Assembly (NCBI RefSeq): GCF_015710975.1
Contig: NZ_CP049783.1
Coordinates: 5,342,001-5,406,000, forward strand
Reading direction: 5' to 3'
Length of the DNA stretch: 64,000 nt
From: Paenibacillus polymyxa
GTDB lineage: Bacteria; Bacillota; Bacilli; Paenibacillales; Paenibacillaceae
The first letter of the stretch is position 1. Every line of letters begins with the position of its first letter. The position numbers and the translations under genes are program-made. The notes below the pieces were generated by a model. The model had not been told where the DNA came from, did no database searches, and saw only the letters and a program-made list of their open reading frames with translations. Positions 34,321 to 42,547 of this stretch are shown piece after piece.

Positions 34321-35814
34321 TTATGCTCCGGGTACGCTGTTCCCGGTTAGAGAATCGAGCGTCTCCTTCATTCCTCTGCTTGTAATTTCATACACGTGCT
34401 GCGCCGTTTGTTCAGCCAGCCCTTCGATCTGATTCAGATCTTGACCCCACCATGTCTGTTTGCTGAGTACCTGCTCGGTCAATTGCTTCGCTCCAGCGAG
34501 AGATCCGTCATACGTACTCCACAGTTCGCCAAACGTGCTCAATACTTCCGCTTCGTCGGCCAATGCAATCGACTCGCCATTTCTGTCTCCCCGGTAAAAT
34601 ACGAGTAAGGATGCTAGCGAAAATACGATTTTGGCAGGCAACGCCTTACGCTGTGCCACATACTGTAGCAAGGATGGCAAGTTCCGTGTCTTGAACTTGG
34701 ATACCGAATTCAATGCGATGCTCATGACATAATGACTTACATAGGGATTACGGAACCGTTCAATCACATCGTCGGCATATACATTCAATTCCGCTGCTGG
34801 CGAGTCCAGTGTCGGAATAATTTCTTCTCGAATCAACGACTGGATATATTCGCCCATAACCTTATGCTCGACCGCTTGCCCCACTGTATCCAGGCCATAT
34901 AGATAGGCTACTGGGGTAAGCGCCGTATGTGCTCCATTCAAAATGCGCACCTTCCGTGTACGATATGGCGCCATATCGTCGACAATCAGTACATTCAATC
35001 CAGCCAAATGAGCAGGTAATTCTTCTTTAAGCCACTGTGGCCCTTCAATAACCCATAAATGATACTGCTCGCCCACAACAACCAAATCGTCCTTGTAACC
35101 CAATTCCGCTTGGATTTCATGAATCCGGTCTTTGGGATAACCAGGTACAATCCGATCCACCAAACTGTTGCAGAACGTATTCGCTTTCTCTAGCCATGCA
35201 ATAAATTCGGCCCCAAGCTCCCATTGGTTCGCATATTTTAGCACGATTTCCTTGAGAGCGTCTCCATTACGGTCGATGAGTTCGCACGGAATAATGACCA
35301 GTCCCTTGCTTTGATCGCCCTTGAAAAATTGAAAGCGCTTGTACAGAAAGGCGGTCAGCTTGCCTGGAAAGCTTTTTTGCGGGCGATCTTCCAATTGATC
35401 CTCAGGTGTATAAGCGATCCCTGCCTCCGTTGTGTTTGAAACAATAAAGCGCAGCTCTGGCTTTTGGGATAATGCTTCATACTCCATGAATTCCGGGCCG
35501 TATGGATTAATACCACGAGTGACGCACTCCACAACGGTATGCTCTTTCATGGCTTTCCCGTCCTTAATTCCTTCAAGGATAACCGTATAGAGACCATCCT
35601 GTACGTTAAGCTTCTCCACAAGGCCTCCTGGCTGCGGTTGTACAATCACAACCCCTGTATTCCATTCTGCCAGCTTATTCATTTTGTCAATTTGCCAGTC
35701 TACAAAAGCACGCAGGAAGTTCCCTTCCCCGAATTGCAGTACCCTCTCGGGATGTGGTTCTGTAATGATAAAGCTTTTTCTGTTTAATTGGTCTAATTCA
35801 TCTACATGTTTCAT
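34321..35814 (-). CDS. uxaB: Tagaturonate reductase
   Basis: 497 residues; mannitol-dehydrogenase-family long-chain dehydrogenase reducing D-tagaturonate to D-altronate with NADH. The Rossmann start VLQFGEGNFLRAFVDW is at about 25-40. IIPCELIDRNGDALKE and the catalytic region KVRILNGAHTALTPVAYLYG are typical. The ATG at 35814 follows GGGAGG. First gene of uxaB-uxaA; two LacI-type operator copies precede it. Confidence 0.95.
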   Translation of the reverse strand: MKHVDELDQLNRKSFIITEPHPERVLQFGEGNFLRAFVDWQIDKMNKLAEWNTGVVIVQPQPGGLVEKLNVQDGLYTVILEGIKDGKAMKEHTVVECVTRGINPYGPEFMEYEALSQKPELRFIVSNTTEAGIAYTPEDQLEDRPQKSFPGKLTAFLYKRFQFFKGDQSKGLVIIPCELIDRNGDALKEIVLKYANQWELGAEFIAWLEKANTFCNSLVDRIVPGYPKDRIHEIQAELGYKDDLVVVGEQYHLWVIEGPQWLKEELPAHLAGLNVLIVDDMAPYRTRKVRILNGAHTALTPVAYLYGLDTVGQAVEHKVMGEYIQSLIREEIIPTLDSPAAELNVYADDVIERFRNPYVSHYVMSIALNSVSKFKTRNLPSLLQYVAQRKALPAKIVFSLASLLVFYRGDRNGESIALADEAEVLSTFGELWSTYDGSLAGAKQLTEQVLSKQTWWGQDLNQIEGLAEQTAQHVYEITSRGMKETLDSLTGNSVPGA

Positions 35815-35867
35815 CTGGAGTAGCCTCCCACTAGTACCATAATGATTTCACCGTTATTTTATCACAA

Positions 35868-35946
35868 TGCACACGTTAACAAAATAGTTTTATCAACATT
35901 TTTAGTTTAAAAAAATAATAATGACAATAATATGAACACGTTAACA
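35868..35946. promoter_or_regulatory. Two LacI-family operators upstream of uxaB
   Basis: TGCACACGTTAACA (35868-35881) and TGAACACGTTAACA (35933-35946), 65 bases apart. Both share ACGTTAACA with the two sites before uxaC. They are likely ExuR sites; the pattern also fits a CcpA cre with one or two mismatches, so the binding protein is not settled. The rest of 35815-36128 is AT-rich and also carries the promoter region of the divergent poxB. Confidence 0.7.
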
Positions 35947-36128
35947 TATACGTTTATATAAAAATATGCAAGTATATTGTCCTTCTTGCGTTGTTTCGCA
36001 CCTGTTCCAAGACGGTTAAGGCTAACTATTACCCTATCCCGAGACCTTGTTCATATATACATTTCAGCAGAATAGACGCAAGAAAGCACGGGCAGGATAA
36101 CACTACTTACTAGGCAGGAGGAGCATCT

Positions 36129-37853
36129 ATGAAGACAATCACAGATACTATTGTACAAGTTTTAGTTAATGCAGGGGTCAAGCGGATCTATGGCATCGTT
36201 GGAGATTCATTAAATAATATGGTGGATTCCATTCGCAGCAATGGTCAAATTGAATGGATTCATGTAAGGCACGAAGAAGTGGCTGCCTTTGCAGCTGGAG
36301 CAGATGCTGATCTTAGTGGCAGCATTGCCGTATGTGCCGGTAGTAGCGGCCCCGGGAATCTGCATCTGATTAACGGTTTATATGATTGCCACCGCAATCG
36401 AGTGCCTGTACTTGCTATTGCGGCTCATATTCCAAGTGATGAAATCGGAAGTGAATATTTTCAGGCTACACACCCTGAGCATCTTTTTGGAGAATGCAGT
36501 CACTTTTGTGAGGTAATTACGACACCGCGTCAAATTCCAAGAACAGTGACCATGGCTATTCAGGAGGCAGTTTCACGTTCAGGTGTTTCCGTCATTGTTC
36601 TTCCCGGTGACGTAGCAGCTTTGGAAGCGGAAAAGGTGCCCACTCCTGAACATGTCTATCACCCCACAGCACCTGTCGTCCATCCGTCCGCTTCTGAAAT
36701 TTCACGGCTGGCTGAATATTTAAATAACGGTAAACGAATTACGCTGCTATGTGGCGCTGGTTGTGCTCAATCTCACGACTTGCTTATGCAGCTGTGCGAC
36801 AAGCTAAAGTCTCCCATGGTATCCGCTCTGCGAGGCAAGGAATATCTGGAATATAACAACCCTTATTATGCTGGATTGACGGGGCTGATCGGGTATTCTT
36901 CCGGGTACCATGCCTTGATGGATTGTGACGTCCTGCTCATGCTCGGAACAGACTTTCCTTACAGACAATTTTATCCTGAAGATGCGATTGTCCTACAGGT
37001 AGATATAGACCCTTCCCATCTCGGCAGACGAACTCCGTTGACGTATGGTTTATGCGGGGATGTAAGGGCAACGTTGGAAATGCTGCTTCCTCATTTAACG
37101 TCGAAGCATGATACCAAGCATCTGGAAAAAACCGTCTCCCATTATGCCAAGGTACGCCAGGAACTGGACGATCTGGCGGTTGGTAAGCCAGGCCATATGC
37201 CGATCCATCCGCAATATCTCGCCAAGGTTATCAGTGATGCCGCCCAGGAAAATGCTATTTTCACTTGTGATGTCGGTACTCCCACAGTATGGGCAGCGCG
37301 TTATTTGCAAATGAACGGTCAGCGCCGACTTCTCGGTTCCTTCAATCATGGTACGATGGCAAATGCACTGCCGCAGGCGATCGGTGCGCAAGCCACTGAG
37401 CCTGACCGACAGGTGATTGCCCTCTCAGGCGATGGTGGACTCACGATGCTGATGGGCGACCTGCTCACCCTAAAACAGCATCAACTGCCTGTAAAAGTTA
37501 TTGTTTTCAACAATGGCGCTCTCGGCTTTGTCGAGTTGGAAATGAAAGCAGCCGGATTCTTGGAAAACGGGACTGAACTGGTTAACCCTGATTTTGGTGC
37601 TGTAGCACAAGCCATGGGAATTAAGGGCATTCGGGTTGAAGATCCGACCATGCTGGAGGATGCCATTCAGCAAGCATTGGCTCATGACGGCCCTGTTGTG
37701 GTAGATGTGGTGGTGAACCGTCAGGAACTATCCATGCCACCTAAAATTAATCTTAAGCAAGCAGAGGGATTTACACTGTGGATGATGAAAGCCGTGCTGA
37801 ACGGACGCGGAGACGAGATTGTTGAACTGGCTAAAACCAATCTCTTTCGTTAA
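36129..37853 (+). CDS. poxB: Pyruvate oxidase / pyruvate:quinone dehydrogenase, PoxB-YdaP type
   Basis: 574 residues, a thiamine-diphosphate and FAD enzyme that decarboxylates pyruvate to acetate and CO2. N-terminal TPP domain: GIVGDSLNNMVDSIR and the catalytic Glu in RHEEVAAFAAGADA. C-terminal Mg-TPP site: SGDGGLTMLMGDLLTLKQH...IVFNN. The PoxB/YdaP group, rather than acetolactate synthase, is indicated by the N-terminus and the VVDVVVNRQELSMPPKI ending. The ATG follows GGAGGAG. It sits between the two arms of the hexuronate locus on the opposite strand, with its own terminator. Confidence 0.88.
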   Translation: MKTITDTIVQVLVNAGVKRIYGIVGDSLNNMVDSIRSNGQIEWIHVRHEEVAAFAAGADADLSGSIAVCAGSSGPGNLHLINGLYDCHRNRVPVLAIAAHIPSDEIGSEYFQATHPEHLFGECSHFCEVITTPRQIPRTVTMAIQEAVSRSGVSVIVLPGDVAALEAEKVPTPEHVYHPTAPVVHPSASEISRLAEYLNNGKRITLLCGAGCAQSHDLLMQLCDKLKSPMVSALRGKEYLEYNNPYYAGLTGLIGYSSGYHALMDCDVLLMLGTDFPYRQFYPEDAIVLQVDIDPSHLGRRTPLTYGLCGDVRATLEMLLPHLTSKHDTKHLEKTVSHYAKVRQELDDLAVGKPGHMPIHPQYLAKVISDAAQENAIFTCDVGTPTVWAARYLQMNGQRRLLGSFNHGTMANALPQAIGAQATEPDRQVIALSGDGGLTMLMGDLLTLKQHQLPVKVIVFNNGALGFVELEMKAAGFLENGTELVNPDFGAVAQAMGIKGIRVEDPTMLEDAIQQALAHDGPVVVDVVVNRQELSMPPKINLKQAEGFTLWMMKAVLNGRGDEIVELAKTNLFR

Positions 37854-37885
37854 ATACATGACGAAGCAGTGCTCATTTCAACAAA

Positions 37886-37927
37886 AAAGGGGCAGGAACA
37901 GTGCTTGAGCATTGTTCCTGCCCCTTT
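37886..37927. terminator. Bidirectional intrinsic terminator
   Basis: 15-bp arms AAAGGGGCAGGAACA (37886-37900) and TGTTCCTGCCCCTTT (37913-37927) lie between the convergent poxB and exuR genes. Confidence 0.9.
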
Positions 37928-37955
37928 GGGGCTTGCCTCTTTTACATAACAAAAC

Positions 37956-38960
37956 TCAGCGTAGTCTGTCTGCCGTCGATTTCCGCTTCATGAGCGCGGT
38001 TTCCATAAATATAAGCTCGCCCTCATTGGACGGTGACTGAATTCGTTCCAGAATGCAAGCGGCTCCGCGCTCGCTAATCTGCTCAATCGGTCTTTTGACC
38101 GTCGTTAACGGTGGAGTCGTATACATTGAGAAGCCGATATCGTCAAACCCAATGATAGAGATATCCTCCGGTACTTTCAAGCCATTTTCAAATACCGCAT
38201 TCATCGCACCAATAGCCATATCATCGTTAGAGCAAAACACCGCTGTCGGTGGTTCTTCCAAGGCAAGCAGTTGCTTCATTGCCAGACTTCCGCTTTCCGT
38301 ATCATAGTGACCCTGCACAATATATTCGTGTCGGATCGGCTTACCACGATCAATTAATGCATTCATGAAACCCTCGCGGCGTTGCTGGGTCGACTTGAAG
38401 CCTTCTACCCCCTCGATGATCGCAATGCGTTCATGCCCGCTTTCAATGAGAAAGGAAACAGCTTCATAGGAGCCTTCCTTATCATTAGAAATCACATTTA
38501 CAATCCCAGCCCCAGACACCTGCCGGTTCAGTACAACTAGCGGAATGCCTTGACCTAGCACATGATAAATAAAAGGGTTGTCCGCTTCGCTTTGACTCAT
38601 CAGAATGATGCCATCAAAACGCTTGCGATGAATAGCAGAAAAATCAGCGTAATCGTCAATTCCTCGCACAAACAGATTGTAATCCACCCCAATGACGTTG
38701 TTAACTCCACGGATGGTGTCCGCAAAAAAACTGGAGCTGGTGCCTTCTGAAATACTGGTGAAAAACAGGCCTATCGTATGCGAGCGCTGGAGAACCAGGC
38801 TTTTAGCATTGTAATTTGGAATGTAATTGAGCTGCTCTGCCAACTCCATAATTTTGCGTTTCGTATCTTCTTTAATCAGCGGGCTGTTATTGAGCGCCCG
38901 GGAGACGGTTGTATGGGAAACATTAGCCAGTTTGGCAATGTCTTTAATAGTAGCTGCCAT
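37956..38960 (-). CDS. exuR: LacI-family repressor, probable hexuronate regulator
   Basis: 334 residues. The LacI headpiece (1-58: TIKDIAKLANVSHTTVSRALNNSPLI... with the hinge NYNAKSLV) is followed by a periplasmic-binding-like effector domain (TIGLFFTS, GFDDIGFSMYTTPPLTTV). The ATG at 38960 follows AAAGGAT. Its place between uxaBA and the uxaC-transporter genes, and the four shared ACGTTAACA operators, make it the likely ExuR-type repressor. The symbol is assigned by context, since LacI sequence alone does not give the effector. Confidence 0.82.
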   Translation of the reverse strand: MAATIKDIAKLANVSHTTVSRALNNSPLIKEDTKRKIMELAEQLNYIPNYNAKSLVLQRSHTIGLFFTSISEGTSSSFFADTIRGVNNVIGVDYNLFVRGIDDYADFSAIHRKRFDGIILMSQSEADNPFIYHVLGQGIPLVVLNRQVSGAGIVNVISNDKEGSYEAVSFLIESGHERIAIIEGVEGFKSTQQRREGFMNALIDRGKPIRHEYIVQGHYDTESGSLAMKQLLALEEPPTAVFCSNDDMAIGAMNAVFENGLKVPEDISIIGFDDIGFSMYTTPPLTTVKRPIEQISERGAACILERIQSPSNEGELIFMETALMKRKSTADRLR

Positions 38961-39046
38961 ATACGTATCCTTTCCTTAGTAAGGCTCTAAAAAATTATAT
39001 ACTCACCATACCACAGGAGCCGCCCGGAAAAGAAGACCTTCACAAA

Positions 39047-40447
39047 TTATACGCGGTTGTCCGCATGTCGACGCTGTAATTCTTGAACCATTTCTGCATG
39101 TCTGCTGTCCGTCAGTTTGTACATTTTACCGATTACTAGCATGGCCAATGCCAAGGCAACAGCCGGATAAAGACAAAGCAAGGCTTTGATTCCAAGCAGC
39201 GTTCCAGAGGATTGAATCACATTCGGTACATATCCTACAAGCGCCAGTCCAATACCCGATAGAAAGCCGGACAAGGATTGAGCCAATTTACGTGAAAAGT
39301 TAAATAGTGAGTAGGTAATCCCTTCCTTGCGCTCCCCGGATGACCATTCGCCGTAATCAATGATATCGGACACGAATGCCCAGGTAACCCCGTTGGGAAT
39401 ACTAATACCAATGAACGAAATACTCGCCAGAATTGTGAAAATATATACGTTGGAAGGCATCAAAAAGTTAATCGAATCGGCAATAACGCTAACTAGCATC
39501 CCTAAGATTGCTGTTTTACGTTTACCAAAACGCCGTACCAGTTTGGGCAGGAACAATACACCCAGCAGTGACGAACCGATAATAATAAAATTCATATACG
39601 CCATTAATTCTACATGTCCCAAATTATATTCGGCAAAATAGATCAACAGTGCGGACTTGATATTGTAAGCGGAAATGGTGAAAATCGTCATTAAAACGAG
39701 CACCAGCAAGGGTTTATTATTCGTAAAGGTGTGCACAATCACGCCTAAAGATAGCTTCTCTTTTGGCCCGGACTGGCTAATAATACGTTCTTTCGTTCCT
39801 CGGTAACATATGATGAAAGCGATCACACCAATGAATGACATGATCCCCATGACCACCGGATAGCCAACATGATGGTTAGGAAACAATAAAATAAGCGGCA
39901 TGACCACGACACTGGTTACGAATAATGCACCTAGTGATCCCGCCTGACGGAAAGATGACAACGAAGCACGTTGCTGAGTATCCTGCGTAATGGCAGCACC
40001 CAACGAGCCGTATGGAATGTTTACAATAGAGTAACCAATCCCCCAGATCATATAGGACGCGTAGGCGTAAATGAGTTTGCCTGTGGGTGAAATATTCGGC
40101 GAAATAAAGGTAAGAACCGTAAGAATTGCTAGGATAACGCTTCCAACGACAAGAAAAGGTCTAAATTTTCCACGTGTACCGATATGTTTGCGATAATCAA
40201 CAAAGGACCCTACAATGGGATCACAGACGGCGGCAAACAGCTTGCTGACCAAGAAAATGCCTGCGGCGGCTCCTGCAGAAACCCCTGCTACATCCGTAAA
40301 AAATTTCAGCAAATACAACTGCCCCAAATCAAACATGAATCCGTTTCCAAAGTCACCCATACCATACGAAATCTTTTCTTTCAGGCTAATATGCTCACCT
40401 GTCTTGTTGTCAGTTTGGACGCTCTCCTGCACGATAGGCACTCCCAT
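39047..40447 (-). CDS. GPH-family sugar:cation symporter (YjmB-like)
   Basis: 466 residues from the ATG at 40447, nine bases after GAGGAG; 12 further upstream codons lack a site. Twelve membrane helices. The start LKEKISYGMGDFGNGFMFDLGQLYLLKFFTDVAG is the glycoside-pentoside-hexuronide symporter signature, and the central loop after helix 6 (CYRGTKERI) is present. In B. subtilis the homologous yjmB gene also follows uxaC. It probably imports galacturonate or a galacturonide. Confidence 0.88.
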   Translation of the reverse strand: MGVPIVQESVQTDNKTGEHISLKEKISYGMGDFGNGFMFDLGQLYLLKFFTDVAGVSAGAAAGIFLVSKLFAAVCDPIVGSFVDYRKHIGTRGKFRPFLVVGSVILAILTVLTFISPNISPTGKLIYAYASYMIWGIGYSIVNIPYGSLGAAITQDTQQRASLSSFRQAGSLGALFVTSVVVMPLILLFPNHHVGYPVVMGIMSFIGVIAFIICYRGTKERIISQSGPKEKLSLGVIVHTFTNNKPLLVLVLMTIFTISAYNIKSALLIYFAEYNLGHVELMAYMNFIIIGSSLLGVLFLPKLVRRFGKRKTAILGMLVSVIADSINFLMPSNVYIFTILASISFIGISIPNGVTWAFVSDIIDYGEWSSGERKEGITYSLFNFSRKLAQSLSGFLSGIGLALVGYVPNVIQSSGTLLGIKALLCLYPAVALALAMLVIGKMYKLTDSRHAEMVQELQRRHADNRV

Positions 40448-40515
40448 ACCTACACACTCCTCTACACTTGTAATTATTTTCACATACTCATTGATATCTA
40501 TTTTGGTTTTTAATT

Positions 40516-40554
40516 GCTCTTGCCGGGAGTTGGGTACAAGCTCCTAGCAAGAGC
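40516..40554. terminator. Hairpin in the spacer between uxaC and the symporter gene
   Basis: Arms GCTCTTGCCGGGAG (40516-40529) and CTCCTAGCAAGAGC (40541-40554) pair with two mismatches. Inside the presumed operon it may cause partial termination or protect the uxaC mRNA end. Confidence 0.5.
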
Positions 40555-40598
40555 TCCTTTTCTCTGATGTTAGTGAGTCCTCACTTTAGAATGTAGCG

Positions 40599-42023
40599 TC
40601 ACTTACTATGAACAACCGTTGGGAAGTTAAAATATTGCTCGGCGTTATTGTAGCAAATATTTTGTACCATGGCTCCGAGCAGTTCCAGATCCTCAGGGGC
40701 CTTGCCCTGCTGAACCCACGTTCCGATTAAATCGCAAAGGATACGGCGGAAATATTCATGACGTGTGTAAGATAGAAAGCTGCGTGAATCCGTCAGCATG
40801 CCAATAAAGCGGGATAGCACTCCGTAATTAGCCAGCAGCTTCATCTGCTCCTGCATGCCTTCGATATGGTCATTAAACCACCAAGCGGTACCAAACTGGA
40901 TTTTCCCTACTGTACCACCGGATTGGAAGCTGCCTGCGAGACTTGCCAATACTGGATAGTCAACCGAATTAAGCGAATACAAAATGGTTCTTGGCAATCC
41001 TCCTGCCAGTTCCTGTGCATCCAGCAATGCTGCCAGTGGACGAGCGAGGGAACCATCATTTACAGCATCGTAGCCTGTATCCGGTCCCAAACGACGGAAC
41101 ATCGCAGTGTTGTTGTTACGCAGCGCGTGAATATGGTACTGCATCGCCCAGCCGTGTTCTGCATACTGTTTGCCAAGGAAGACCAGCACGTACGACTTAT
41201 ATTTCGCCTCTTCCAAAGGAGTCACACGGCCTTCCTCCAGCCCCTTGCTGAATATGGCTGCTGCTTCCTCCGGTGTTGTTTCTTCAAAAACTACAGTATC
41301 CAGCGCATGATCAGATACCCGACCTCCGGCAGCATGAAAATGGCGCACCCGGCTTGCCAGCGCATTCAAAAATCCTTCAAACCCGGAAACGTCCAATCCG
41401 CTGACTTCACCCAATCGAGCCACCCATGGCTGGAAGGTTTCACGATTAATTTCCAAAGCTTTGTCGGGGCGGAAGCTTGGCAACACAGCTACTGGGAAAT
41501 CGGTCAGCTTGCTGATTTGTTTGTGGTATTCGAGATGGTCGGTCGGATCATCCGTGGTGCACACGACAGTTACCTTCGAGTTCACAATCAGATCACGTGC
41601 CCCATAGCCCGGCCCCTGCAGCTTTTGGTTTACCTTTTCCCAAATCACAGGTGCGTTCTGTTCATTCAGCAACTCGTAGACACCAAAAAAGCGTTGAAGC
41701 TCCAAATGTGTCCAATGGTACAACGGGTTGCCGATCAATGTAGGTACAGTTTTGGCCCAGGCCAGAAACTTGTCATAATCTTCACCATCACCCGTGATCA
41801 ATCGCTCCTCGACCCCATTGGCCCGCATAAGTCTCCACTTGTAATGATCACCGTACAACCAAGCTTCCGTAATATTCTTGAATTTTTTATTTTCATAAAT
41901 TTCTTGTGGACTTAAATGACAATGATAGTCAATAATCGGCATATCCTTGGCATATTGATGATACAAGGTTTCAGCCGTTGGATTGCTCAACAAAAAGTTT
42001 TCGTCTAAAAACGTTTTGGTCAT
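40599..42023 (-). CDS. uxaC: Glucuronate/galacturonate isomerase
   Basis: 474 residues; it interconverts galacturonate with tagaturonate (and glucuronate with fructuronate), the first catabolic step after uptake. An amidohydrolase-like TIM barrel shows the metal-binding DYHCHLSPQEI near residue 34, VCTTDDPTDHLEYH, and late MLTDSRSFLSYTRHEYFRRILCDLIG. The ATG at 42023 follows AAGGGATG. First gene of the uxaC-symporter arm; a perfect TGTTAACGTTAACA site lies 41 bases upstream. Confidence 0.97.
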   Translation of the reverse strand: MTKTFLDENFLLSNPTAETLYHQYAKDMPIIDYHCHLSPQEIYENKKFKNITEAWLYGDHYKWRLMRANGVEERLITGDGEDYDKFLAWAKTVPTLIGNPLYHWTHLELQRFFGVYELLNEQNAPVIWEKVNQKLQGPGYGARDLIVNSKVTVVCTTDDPTDHLEYHKQISKLTDFPVAVLPSFRPDKALEINRETFQPWVARLGEVSGLDVSGFEGFLNALASRVRHFHAAGGRVSDHALDTVVFEETTPEEAAAIFSKGLEEGRVTPLEEAKYKSYVLVFLGKQYAEHGWAMQYHIHALRNNNTAMFRRLGPDTGYDAVNDGSLARPLAALLDAQELAGGLPRTILYSLNSVDYPVLASLAGSFQSGGTVGKIQFGTAWWFNDHIEGMQEQMKLLANYGVLSRFIGMLTDSRSFLSYTRHEYFRRILCDLIGTWVQQGKAPEDLELLGAMVQNICYNNAEQYFNFPTVVHSK

Positions 42024-42062
42024 TACTTTCTCATCCCTTCTATAATCGTGTTTCTTAATTAA

Positions 42063-42078
42063 TTGTTAACGTTAACAA
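42063..42078. promoter_or_regulatory. Perfect LacI-family operator upstream of uxaC
   Basis: TTGTTAACGTTAACAA is a 16-base perfect palindrome, 40 bases before the uxaC start. It probably binds ExuR; it is also one mismatch from a cre. Confidence 0.75.
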
Positions 42079-42215
42079 AAATATTCGAGCTCTACTTACC
42101 TTTTAACAATTACATTCTCCATAACATAGAAATCCACGTGGTTATACAGGATGAAAAAGCTATAATATGATTTCTGTACATCCTATCACGCTGGATTACT
42201 TCACCTTAAATTTAA

Positions 42216-42229
42216 TGTTTACGTTAACA
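42216..42229. promoter_or_regulatory. Second LacI-family operator upstream of uxaC
   Basis: TGTTTACGTTAACA, about 190 bases before uxaC and 152 from the first site. It may allow looping, or act from a distal promoter. The rest of the 42024-42547 gap holds the alsS promoter and cre-like site described below. Confidence 0.65.
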
Positions 42230-42394
42230 ACAATTACATTGTAACCGCTATCCTTTGTAGAGGAAAGTGATTTTTATCATGTGAGCGGATAAAAATGATC
42301 TGCCCCCATTTGAGGAGAACTGTTCTAAACCTTCTCGATGACTGAGACCATAAGAAAATTCCACAAATTTTAATTTCCGCGATAAATCAAACTT

Positions 42395-42408
42395 TGAAAA
42401 CGTTTTAT
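42395..42408. promoter_or_regulatory. cre-like site upstream of the alsS promoter
   Basis: TGAAAACGTTTTAT keeps the central AAAACGTTTT dyad of the catabolite-response element and mismatches only in the last two bases. It ends 33 bases upstream of the -35 box, a position compatible with activation by CcpA. Confidence 0.5.
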
Positions 42409-42441
42409 ACGATTTTCTCTTTTTTTCTGAAAATTTCTTTC

Positions 42442-42469
42442 TTGAAAATACCAGTTATTGTATTATAAT
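42442..42469 (+). promoter_or_regulatory. SigA-type promoter of alsS
   Basis: TTGAAA (42442-42447) and TATAAT (42464-42469) with a 16-base spacer, about 80 bases before the TTG start codon. Confidence 0.6.
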
Positions 42470-42547
42470 TGCAATATACATCCATTGATTTACATTGAAA
42501 GTATTTCATTAGTTTATTTCACACACGAGGAAGAAGAGGTGGTAGCA

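Noticed and set aside
42280..42300. GAGCGGATAA-like sequence resembling the E. coli lac operator
   Set aside because: Lacks the second half-site and differs from the ACGTTAACA operators that fit this locus; probably chance.
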